From a virus: a stretch of 60,771 bases of DNA. The translations under genes were made by a program, and so were the position numbers. Under the pieces are notes generated by a model. It was not told where the DNA came from. It was given only the letters and a program-made list of their open reading frames with translations, and ran no database searches. The stretch is taken from positions 1 to 60,771 of IMG/VR virus record IMGVR_UViG_3300017773_000008; one strand, written 5' to 3'. Each line of letters begins with the position of its first letter. The stretch's first letter is position 1. Below, in pieces: positions 49,959 through 56,832 of the stretch.

Positions 49959-50414
49959 CTACCTCATTTTAGTGGGTCTTACACCTTTTTTGGCTATACC
50001 TGAACCACGAACCTTGGCTTTACCTTTTGCCATGCTCTTAGCTTTACCGCCATTTGCCATACCTTTTTTGACCATCTTACCAGCAGCGTAACTTTTTTTC
50101 TTCATCATACCGCCACCAGACATCATTTTAAAATCTTCTCTAGAAATCTTACCATCTTTATTTTTATCTAGTTTAGCCTGATCTCCAACAAGTTTACCTT
50201 TAGAGTAACCTTTCTTAGTCTTACCGCCAGCCATCATTTTCTTAACTTGTTTACCTTTTGCCATACCTTTTTTAACCATCTTGCCAGCAGCCATGCCTTT
50301 TGCCATGCCTTTCTTCTTTACCATTTTACCAGCAGCCATCTTACCTTTACCATCTGCGGCAAATTCAGGAACCATTTTCCCGTCTTTATCCTTAACCATC
50401 TTCATTTTTGCCAT
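49959..50414 (-). CDS. Lys/Met-rich repeat protein with EF-hand-like loop
   Basis: The start at 50414 follows AGGAGCAAGAAG; a longer upstream frame overlaps the previous gene and is rejected. The 151-aa product is built of repeats such as AAGKMVKKGMAKG (at least four, about residues 26-60 and 105-125). It has an EF-hand-like loop, DKNKDGKISRED (about 83-94), and ends in KVRGSGIAKKGVRPTKMR, the tail shared with the 47427 and 48362 products. The strong positive charge suggests contact with DNA, perhaps in the head. Confidence 0.6.
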   Translation of the reverse strand: MAKMKMVKDKDGKMVPEFAADGKGKMAAGKMVKKKGMAKGMAAGKMVKKGMAKGKQVKKMMAGGKTKKGYSKGKLVGDQAKLDKNKDGKISREDFKMMSGGGMMKKKSYAAGKMVKKGMANGGKAKSMAKGKAKVRGSGIAKKGVRPTKMR

Positions 50415-51093
50415 CTTCTTGCTCCTCTTTATATAGATTATTAAAAACACGTTGAGTGTCCCAAACGTATTCGTGATCCTGTTTGGAATGAAAAATATTT
50501 TGATTCGGTCTAAAGTCTGGTGCGCCTTCTCCAGTTTCAAACCACGCAGGGTGTGTAACACGAACCCGATTGTTTGGTAAAGCAACTATGTTACCTGTGT
50601 ATTCTCCTGCGTCTAACAACTCAAGAACATGACTTTGTTTATGTTGGGCAGGATCATCTGCTACTTCACTGTTTGTATAATCAACAGTAAAATAGTATTT
50701 TGCAGGGTAGAACTCTCCATCGACTTTGGCTATCCAAGGAGCAGGAGTTGCTCTGTTTAATACGTAAACTGAGTGGTCGTGTGACATACAATCCCAAGGT
50801 TGTGTCACATGTGTTGGCATGGGTGTAGGCCATTCTTCATAAAACACATCAGCAACTAAAGCAGTTATAGGCATTCTTGCCCACATAGCGCCACCATGAA
50901 CGTTTGGTTCGTCCGTATCATCAGACTCACAGCCAGTAAAAACTACTTGAAAACTGAGACATCTATTCGGCATTGTTGTTACTGCAATCACCATAGCGTG
51001 CAAAAACTCTCCTTGGTAGTCCATAAAATTCTTTGTATATTCTCTTCTTATCCATGCTTTAAAATACGGTATATTACTTTGTAGATACGCCAT
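50392..51093 (-). CDS. Unknown 233-aa late protein
   Basis: This compact protein is rich in aromatic residues (for example PYFKAWIRREYTKNF and GEFYPAKYYFTVDYTNSEV). It has no signal or membrane segment. A beta-rich fold is likely. The composition resembles an enzyme-like or structural protein of marine phages, but I cannot name it. It overlaps its neighbours by about 20 bp on each side. Confidence 0.65.
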   Translation of the reverse strand: MAYLQSNIPYFKAWIRREYTKNFMDYQGEFLHAMVIAVTTMPNRCLSFQVVFTGCESDDTDEPNVHGGAMWARMPITALVADVFYEEWPTPMPTHVTQPWDCMSHDHSVYVLNRATPAPWIAKVDGEFYPAKYYFTVDYTNSEVADDPAQHKQSHVLELLDAGEYTGNIVALPNNRVRVTHPAWFETGEGAPDFRPNQNIFHSKQDHEYVWDTQRVFNNLYKEEQEDGKNEDG

Positions 51094-51205
51094 CCTTCTT
51101 TTCTCTCTCCTTTGCAGCTGCCCGTTTCCTCTTCTGGGAAAGCCTTGAGGCTTTATTGGGCGGGTTTTTAATTTGAGTTGCCATCTGTGCGCGAGTTATT
51201 GCCAT
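51074..51205 (-). CDS. 43-aa basic protein
   Basis: A 44-codon frame starts directly after the stop of the 51206 gene (TAGATG) and overlaps the next start by 20 bp. It begins MAITRAQMATQIKNPPNK and ends with a Lys/Arg-rich helix. The first residues resemble those of the major capsid protein (MAISRAQLLKEL). The function is unknown. Confidence 0.5.
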   Translation of the reverse strand: MAITRAQMATQIKNPPNKASRLSQKRKRAAAKEREKKDGVSTK

Positions 51206-51520
51206 CTAGCATCTCCATCTTCTTCTTGCTTGTCGTAAACGACTATTTGGATCTTTTGCAGCTTTTGGGAATTTTTTCATTTGCCCTGCACTTCTAGCGC
51301 AATATGACTTTCTTCTAGACGCTCTTTTACCCGTAGGTTTCTTTTCAGTAACCGCAGTCTTTAACTTAGACCCAGGATTGTTTCTTCTATACTTAGCAAC
51401 GCCTTTAGCAGTCATACCTGCACCAGATTTAGTGGGTCGCTTGTCCCCACTTTTAATAGACATACCCTTCATGCCCGTATCTTTACGGACTTTACGTCCC
51501 TTCTTGTAGTATTCACGCAT
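51206..51520 (-). CDS. Basic protein with conserved GVAKYRRNNPGSKLKTAVTE core (DUF6321-like)
   Basis: This 104-aa, Arg/Lys-rich protein has GAGMTAKGVAKYRRNNPGSK, then KTAVTE, RRKSYCARSAGQMKKFP and a basic end. The pattern matches a widespread small phage protein known as DUF6321 (function unknown; the match is from memory). A nucleic-acid or capsid-binding role is possible. The start overlaps the upstream stop by 8 bp. Confidence 0.7.
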   Translation of the reverse strand: MREYYKKGRKVRKDTGMKGMSIKSGDKRPTKSGAGMTAKGVAKYRRNNPGSKLKTAVTEKKPTGKRASRRKSYCARSAGQMKKFPKAAKDPNSRLRQARRRWRC

Positions 51521-52115
51521 GAAAAATTGTTATCATATCAGCAACATCTAAAGTGTATTTGATAGATAAACCGTTGGTAAATACAACACCTTCTGAGGGT
51601 ATAGTTCTGTCAATAACCGTGTTAGCCGTTCCTATAGTTCGTGACTTAAACAGTGTTGTGCCATCCTCTGGCGCACCGTTTATAAACTCGACATCTCCTG
51701 CTGTGCCACCAGAAGTTATAGACATACCTTTTAATCGTACTCTATTACTTCCAAGTACGGCTTGAGCGCAAAGTGTGCCTGAACCTACTTTTATATTAGC
51801 CGCATATTGTGCAGAACACTCTACAGCGGTTACAGTTAAAAACAGACTTGTCCCTGCAACTGCTTCGGCAGAACTTGTAGAAGTAATAACCTCTGTCATT
51901 GCATCTCCAAACACATCTGTGCCTGTAATAGTGCAAGTTTTAGCATTATCTCCTGTGCCTGTGGTTGTAACTATAACATTTCTAGCTGCACCGCCAGCAA
52001 AAGTAGTATTAGCCATTGTTGCAGAAGTATCAGGTCTAGCCGCAGTGACTAGCCTATCGTCATCAGAAGCATTCTCATCGTTTATGGTAAGCGCTTGTAC
52101 GTCTGAAAGTCCCAT
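51513..52115 (-). CDS. Beta-rich head or tail structural protein
   Basis: This 200-aa Thr/Ala-rich protein has regular strands (ARNVIVTTTGTGDNAKTCTI) and no catalytic motif. It lies downstream of the capsid genes and is probably a head decoration or tail component. AGGAGATTAAT gives a strong ribosome binding site, shared in form with the capsid genes, as expected for abundant products. Confidence 0.65.
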   Translation of the reverse strand: MGLSDVQALTINDENASDDDRLVTAARPDTSATMANTTFAGGAARNVIVTTTGTGDNAKTCTITGTDVFGDAMTEVITSTSSAEAVAGTSLFLTVTAVECSAQYAANIKVGSGTLCAQAVLGSNRVRLKGMSITSGGTAGDVEFINGAPEDGTTLFKSRTIGTANTVIDRTIPSEGVVFTNGLSIKYTLDVADMITIFHA

Positions 52116-52134
52116 ATTAATCTCCTATTTTGGG

Positions 52135-52156
52135 AAGTGGGGCTTTCACCCCACCT
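52135..52156 (-). promoter_or_regulatory. Intergenic hairpin between two structural genes
   Basis: GTGGGG (52137-52142) and CCCCAC (52149-52154) pair on both strands with a 6-nt loop; two flanking pairs extend the stem. No T-run follows on the minus strand, so it is more likely an RNA-processing or stability hairpin than a terminator. Confidence 0.45.
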
Positions 52157-52162
52157 GATTAA

Positions 52163-53068
52163 TTAGATTTGTAAATTCATCCAAACAAGAGAATATTCCG
52201 TAGTGGCATTAACAACCATAACTTGACCAATATTAACAAGTGTTGACCCTGAACTTGGCTCAACAGCTCCTGCTGTAGAATCTGATCTCATACAGTTATG
52301 TCCAAGAACCAAAGTTCCTTCTGTCAACAACGCCTGTGGACCTGCTACTGTAAGCCAACCATAATAATCGGCTGTCATATCAATAAGAGTCGCCCCAACT
52401 ATAGCACCTGCTTCTGCTGTAGGAGCAACAACAACTTGCGAATATGGGTTATGGATTAAAGAAAGTTGAGAGCTTGTGGTCAATGCAGTCACTAATGGAT
52501 CATAAGTTGTTATAACAACACTAGGATCGTCTGAATGGTCATGTGCAGGGTTAGATTTTACCCTCATTGTCTGACCTTCACCATTAACGTCATTTACATA
52601 AAGATATCCATCTGCATACTCATTTAGTGTTAGATCATTACCACCTGTTTCAACTGAAATAGCGGTTTCACCAGCACTTACTGCAGCGGTTGCGGTCATG
52701 TTTAAATGATTTGAATCTTGAGCTTGGTGTGCAACAAGTTTTCCCGCTGTAATACCAGAACCGCCATTCAAGCCATAACGATACACATTATTACCATACA
52801 CAAGCATAGCACCCAAAGGAAATAGCTGTGTTGAACTTTCTGCGTAAGGGTTTACAGTTCCGTACTGACTACCACCTTTGCCGACAATCAGATCGGCAGG
52901 GCCATAACCTGTAGCGGCTGCGTACTGTAAGTGGCCTCCTGCTGTATTAGTTACATTTCCTGAAGAATTAACTGTAAAATTATTAGTAAAAGCGCCTATA
53001 GCACTCTTAGTAACTTGTATAAATCCGTTTTCGGCACGGACTGACCCATTAAATGTTGTATTAGCCAT
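52163..53068 (-). CDS. Virion structural protein next to the capsid gene
   Basis: This 301-aa beta-rich protein starts MANTTFNGSVRAENGFIQV and is rich in Gly, Ala, Thr and Val without charged clusters, as is typical of virion surface proteins. It lies just after the major capsid gene and its terminator. I associate such sequences with head-fibre or decoration proteins of marine phages. AGGAGATTAAC is a strong ribosome binding site. Confidence 0.7.
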   Translation of the reverse strand: MANTTFNGSVRAENGFIQVTKSAIGAFTNNFTVNSSGNVTNTAGGHLQYAAATGYGPADLIVGKGGSQYGTVNPYAESSTQLFPLGAMLVYGNNVYRYGLNGGSGITAGKLVAHQAQDSNHLNMTATAAVSAGETAISVETGGNDLTLNEYADGYLYVNDVNGEGQTMRVKSNPAHDHSDDPSVVITTYDPLVTALTTSSQLSLIHNPYSQVVVAPTAEAGAIVGATLIDMTADYYGWLTVAGPQALLTEGTLVLGHNCMRSDSTAGAVEPSSGSTLVNIGQVMVVNATTEYSLVWMNLQI

Positions 53069-53126
53069 GTTAATCTCCTTGTCTTGGCTACTGTCAGCTA
53101 CACCATGTAACTGTCAAGGTTAATTT

Positions 53127-53155
53127 AGTATAAAGTAAAAAGGGGCAACCCGCAA
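53127..53155 (-). promoter_or_regulatory. Possible promoter overlapping the capsid terminator
   Basis: On the minus strand TTGCGG (53155-53150) and TATACT (53132-53127) are spaced by 17 bp. The -35 box lies in the terminator loop. It could restart transcription for the structural genes from 53068 on. The -35 match is weak. Confidence 0.35.
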
Positions 53156-53163
53156 GTCGCCCC
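53137..53163 (-). terminator. Terminator after the major capsid gene
   Basis: Read leftward, GGGGC-GAC and GTT-GCCCC form an 8-bp stem (one G-U pair) with loop TTGCGG, followed by five T. It lies 11 bp after the capsid stop codon, so it probably raises the level of capsid mRNA over downstream genes by partial termination. Confidence 0.8.
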
Positions 53164-53173
53164 CTTAATTTTT

Positions 53174-54082
53174 TTAAGCTCCTGGTGAGCCAAAGATCCC
53201 TAGTGGATCTGATACACCGAAAGAGTATCTCTCTCTAGCCTTATATCTGCTATTACCTGTATCAAAGTCAGCATCCATAGATGTTGCCATTGGGCTACGT
53301 GTAAAGTGTTTAAGACCGTTAGGTACATCTGTCATCAAGAACCATGCGTCTGTGTCGGTCAAATAGTGATTAACCGCGAACCCTTCAGGAACAGAACTCA
53401 TGCTGCGAATCGCATTGAGGTCGTTATCTGCAGTTGCCACTCTTCCTTCAGTCTGGAGCAAACGAGTTGCCACAAATTGTAGGTCAGAAGGAATAACCAA
53501 CTTACGAGCTTTTGCCGCAATAAGAAGCCCTCGCTCGTCTGTCCAGTTTCCAATCTGAATGATAGCTGCTTCTAAAGAAGTTTCGTTTAGATCAGCTGCA
53601 GTTGCAGGTTCGTTAGAGTTAGTTCCGCCTGAAACTAATGGGTGTGCAGTAGAACAAAGCTCCACTCCATCTCCATAAGTTGTGCCAGAATCAAAAGCAT
53701 TGTTCAAAATAGAAGCTGCTTTAACCTGTTTTGTGTACGCCATAGCACGAGCAAGCGCTTTAGTATAACGAGATGATAAAGAATCATACAAGTTATCCTC
53801 AATAGCCTCTTCAGTAATTGAAAAGCCCATTGCGATTGTCTCATGGTTGTAGCGAGCTGTGAAAGCCTCTTGAGCATTGTCGTATTCGATGGCAGAGCCT
53901 TCGTCTTTGACTGGTGCTGCGGAGAAGCCTGATAGCTTAGTCTCTTCTTCAAAAGAACGATCAGAAGTTTCTGCTTCAAAAATTTCTGCATGTTCCTCAC
54001 CGTACTTTGCATACTCTAAACCGAATAATGCGTTCAAGCCAGGAAGTAGTTCTTTAAGGAGTTGTGCGCGTGAAATAGCCAT
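53174..54082 (-). CDS. Major capsid protein, Mu gpT-like
   Basis: This 302-aa protein shows the pattern of Mu-like major head proteins: an N-terminal helical region (LLKELLPGLNALFGLEYAKY), then ETKLSGFSAAPVKDEGSAI, RYNHETIAMGFSITEEAIED and a conserved C-terminal YSFGVSDPLGIFGSPGA. It forms the HK97-fold icosahedral shell. It is preceded by scaffold and other head genes and followed by a strong terminator. AGGAGATAAAT is a strong ribosome binding site. Its length without a large N-terminal extension agrees with a separate scaffold protein. Confidence 0.85.
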   Translation of the reverse strand: MAISRAQLLKELLPGLNALFGLEYAKYGEEHAEIFEAETSDRSFEEETKLSGFSAAPVKDEGSAIEYDNAQEAFTARYNHETIAMGFSITEEAIEDNLYDSLSSRYTKALARAMAYTKQVKAASILNNAFDSGTTYGDGVELCSTAHPLVSGGTNSNEPATAADLNETSLEAAIIQIGNWTDERGLLIAAKARKLVIPSDLQFVATRLLQTEGRVATADNDLNAIRSMSSVPEGFAVNHYLTDTDAWFLMTDVPNGLKHFTRSPMATSMDADFDTGNSRYKARERYSFGVSDPLGIFGSPGA

Positions 54083-54094
54083 TATTTATCTCCT

Positions 54095-54730
54095 CTATAT
54101 GCCAACTGGATTACGATAGGCATGTCCACCAATGAACACGTTACTACCATTATCAGTATGTGTGCTAAATATAACTAGCAGTTCTTGAAAGGTATCGCTT
54201 CCAGTCGCTGTGCTATCAACTACATCAATAATATGAAGTGGCAATGTAGAAGTTGTAGCTACACTATTATTAGCAGCTAACTTCGAACTTCCATTAGTAG
54301 TATTTAGTGTATTACTAATGAGAGCTGTTTTATTACCAATCACAGTTCTTCCCAATGTTGCCATTGTTGTACCTGAAGAGCATATAGCTACTTTCATTAT
54401 CAAGTCAGGGTCATCAGCCACAAACGCATGAATATCACTAGCAACAATGCTGGCAGGATATTGATTGTTAAATGTTAACTGACTCGTATTTGGGTCAGTA
54501 TACTGACATCCCATGAAGACACCTAATGTGCCAGTAGCTGGTAACGCTGATGTACTTCCATCACGCTCAATAGTTCCGTCATTTACACGCTTTACTAAAT
54601 CGCCTTTTCCAATAGCTGTGCCGTAGTTACTAGCTATTTTCATTTGTCGAGTAGCACCTGTGTAAGGACGACCACCAATCAAGCCAACGGGAATAAGCCC
54701 ATAAGGGGCATCTATAGTTGGATAAGCCAT
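54095..54730 (-). CDS. Head decoration-like structural protein
   Basis: The ATG at 54730, behind AAAGGAG, is preferred to a TTG at 54736. The 211-aa product is beta-rich (YGLIPVGLIGGRPYTGATRQMK) and lies immediately upstream of the capsid gene. I associate it with a second head or decoration protein of marine podoviruses. No catalytic motif was found. Confidence 0.65.
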   Translation of the reverse strand: MAYPTIDAPYGLIPVGLIGGRPYTGATRQMKIASNYGTAIGKGDLVKRVNDGTIERDGSTSALPATGTLGVFMGCQYTDPNTSQLTFNNQYPASIVASDIHAFVADDPDLIMKVAICSSGTTMATLGRTVIGNKTALISNTLNTTNGSSKLAANNSVATTSTLPLHIIDVVDSTATGSDTFQELLVIFSTHTDNGSNVFIGGHAYRNPVGI

Positions 54731-54753
54731 ATCCAATTCTCCTTTGATCTATA

Positions 54754-55203
54754 TTAATTGCCTTTTCCAAAAGTAACCTTAGATTTCCTGTCGTGAAACA
54801 AGGGCATTCTAGGGTCGTTCTCTCGCATGAGGTTGTTGTCTACAGAATGTATTTGATTGTCCGTTTGCTGTTTGTAGTAATCGGTACGCTCTTCTACTAA
54901 TTCCTGCGGAGCCTTACACAGCATTAAACCACCAATAATAACGTTATCTTTAAAGTTTTCATTCTCTATAGTAACTAATGTTATTTCTGGATGATCTGTT
55001 GCTTTTACAGGTTCCCAACCTTCACGTAATTTTGAAGAAACATTCGTGGGGTCAATCTGTCCTTGATTACTTGTCCGTATCCAACGGTAGGCGTATCCAG
55101 CTTCGGGTGTCGGTGAAGGTAAAACTTCAGGACGTTGCCAAGACTTTTTACGTGGTGTTTTCTCACGGGTTTCAAGTTCTCTGTTTATTCGATTTTCAGC
55201 CAT
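54754..55203 (-). CDS. Unknown 149-aa head-region protein
   Basis: This hydrophilic protein has an N-terminal disordered basic part, the aromatic segment YAYRWIRTSNQGQID (about residues 37-51), and a charged C-terminus ending in RKSKVTFGKGN. It overlaps the scaffold stop by 8 bp. Proteins like it occur between scaffold and capsid genes in other marine phages. The function is unknown; a head-assembly role is likely. Confidence 0.65.
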   Translation of the reverse strand: MAENRINRELETREKTPRKKSWQRPEVLPSPTPEAGYAYRWIRTSNQGQIDPTNVSSKLREGWEPVKATDHPEITLVTIENENFKDNVIIGGLMLCKAPQELVEERTDYYKQQTDNQIHSVDNNLMRENDPRMPLFHDRKSKVTFGKGN

Positions 55204-56257
55204 TTTCTTTCCTCATTTCTTCTGCAACCTTTTGGGCGTATAATTCTATCGGCACTCCTAGCCTTTTCGCTATAGCTACCTGTGTTTGCGTTAATTTCAC
55301 CTTCTTAGGTGCTGTGCTCCGCGTAGCGGGTGCAACCACATTCGCTTGTCGTTTTGGCTTTTCAGCCTCTGGTTTTGCAATTTCTTCCTCAAAATTCTCT
55401 GGGAAGACTTGCCGCATACGAGTATTTATTGCCTCGTAGTATTCATCACTCTGCAGGTTTACACCTTGCTTCGAGAGTTTATTATGTAGGCCCAGTGCCA
55501 GACTTGTCATTTCATCATCTGTACCGAACCAAGTATTCTTTTTAGCCCAATCAACTGCCCGTTGATCTGTTACGGGTGCTGGATTTTGAACTACTTCTTT
55601 TTGTTGTATAGGAGTTTCTTTTTCCTGTAAAGCAGGGATTTTAAAATTATTTAACTTATCAGTCTTAATCTTAGCAGCGGTTAAACTTTCCTGTGCTGTA
55701 ACAACAGCATCTGCATCTCCAGCTTCATACGCTGTTTTATATGCTTTTTTAGCCTGTTCAAGCTCTACAGTTGCTGTTTTCTTTGCTTGTTCAAGCAGTG
55801 CTGTCTGGTTCTTGTTAACACTACCTTTTAGTTTATTATTCTCTTCTTGAACAGATTTAACATACCGTTCTAGTTCTTCTCTTTCCCTGAACGCTGTTTC
55901 TTTTGCCCTTCTTTCATCGTGGTAGCCTTTACTGAAGTGCTGAATACGTTTACGAACTTTTTCGGAATAATCACCAAGTTCTTCATCAGTAAGGTCTTCT
56001 GGAGGCTCAGAAGGTTTACGATTTCGGTCAGCTTTTGGCGTATCATTGACAACTTCAACTTCAACTCCACTCTCAGCCTCAACCTTTTCGACTCTTTTAT
56101 CTTCTGGCTCGCTAACTTTTTGTTCATCTTTTAGACTTTCTTTTTTATCTTTATCACTCGATACATCAATTTCTACTGCACTTGAGTTTTCAACTTCAAT
56201 ATCTGTTTTATCATCCTGCTCATCAGGAAAACTATATTCTACTTTCTGCATTGCCAT
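55196..56257 (-). CDS. Scaffolding protein
   Basis: This 353-aa acidic protein has a disordered N-terminal part rich in Asp, Glu, Lys and Ser (about residues 1-95), a long coiled coil (about 110-205, with EQAKKTATVELEQAKKAYK), and a basic C-terminal helical end (about 300-345). This build and the place before the capsid gene fit a head scaffold that guides shell assembly and leaves the prohead. AAGGAATAC supports the start. Confidence 0.75.
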   Translation of the reverse strand: MAMQKVEYSFPDEQDDKTDIEVENSSAVEIDVSSDKDKKESLKDEQKVSEPEDKRVEKVEAESGVEVEVVNDTPKADRNRKPSEPPEDLTDEELGDYSEKVRKRIQHFSKGYHDERRAKETAFREREELERYVKSVQEENNKLKGSVNKNQTALLEQAKKTATVELEQAKKAYKTAYEAGDADAVVTAQESLTAAKIKTDKLNNFKIPALQEKETPIQQKEVVQNPAPVTDQRAVDWAKKNTWFGTDDEMTSLALGLHNKLSKQGVNLQSDEYYEAINTRMRQVFPENFEEEIAKPEAEKPKRQANVVAPATRSTAPKKVKLTQTQVAIAKRLGVPIELYAQKVAEEMRKENG

Positions 56258-56267
56258 TTTGTATTCC

Positions 56268-56648
56268 TTAAACTGCTCTCGCTACACCGCGAGGATCTGT
56301 TACAACGGCTTCAACCGAATCATCATTCATAAGTCGGTATTCTTTTCCGTCTATCTTAAATCGCGTGCCACTATTAGCACGAAACATTACGTAGTCGCCT
56401 ATCTTGCACCAAGGAGTATCTCCAAACCTATCTGTATCTTGATACGCTTGACCCCCCATATCCACAACAAGACCTATTATAGACATAATATGCTCATTAC
56501 GCATTTCTGTTGTTGTTTTTAAAACTTTAGTATTCTCATAAGTTTCTTCAATTTCAGGTAATGCTACAAGCACCCTATATCCTACAGGTTGTGGTAGTTG
56601 CACTTCTAGTTGTTCGTCTGTTAGTTTTATTACTTCAGTCATCATCAC
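56268..56648 (-). CDS. GroES-like co-chaperonin
   Basis: This 126-aa protein resembles GroES/Cpn10: PVGYRVLVALPEIEETYE at the start of the barrel, the IIGLVVDMGGQAY strand pair, and CKIGDYVMFRANSG for the GD-V-F turn. It would form a ring that caps host GroEL, probably to fold the capsid protein. The mobile-loop region (about residues 35-50) differs from that of bacterial GroES. It overlaps the small upstream gene by 14 bp. The first three codons are ATG repeats, so the exact start is open. Confidence 0.7.
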   Translation of the reverse strand: MMMTEVIKLTDEQLEVQLPQPVGYRVLVALPEIEETYENTKVLKTTTEMRNEHIMSIIGLVVDMGGQAYQDTDRFGDTPWCKIGDYVMFRANSGTRFKIDGKEYRLMNDDSVEAVVTDPRGVARAV

Positions 56649-56832
56649 TTTCCATATAATTGCGCGAGAGGTCTTGTATGTGAGACAGACCAGCTTCTAG
56701 ACCCCGTATCAAGCCAGTCGTTTCCTTGTATTGAGAGAAATCTTTTGCTCCCCCTCCAGCAAGAAAATCTTTTGCAGAAACTATATCAGTTTCGATTCTT
56801 TCTTTAAGCACGTCAAAGACGGTTTTAGCCAT
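56635..56832 (-). CDS. Small conserved protein after portal
   Basis: This 65-aa helical protein has MAKTVFDVLKERIETDI, GGGAKDFSQYKETTGLIRGL and an acidic end, ESDDD. I recognise the pattern as a short conserved protein next to the portal in T7-like and marine podoviruses. The function is not established; a head-assembly cofactor is likely. It overlaps the portal gene by 1 bp. Confidence 0.7.
   Translation of the reverse strand: MAKTVFDVLKERIETDIVSAKDFLAGGGAKDFSQYKETTGLIRGLEAGLSHIQDLSRNYMESDDD

Noticed and set aside
50415-50585. N-terminal extension of the Lys-rich protein to 50585
   Set aside because: It overlaps the upstream gene by nearly 200 bp, and a strong ribosome binding site lies right before the ATG at 50414.
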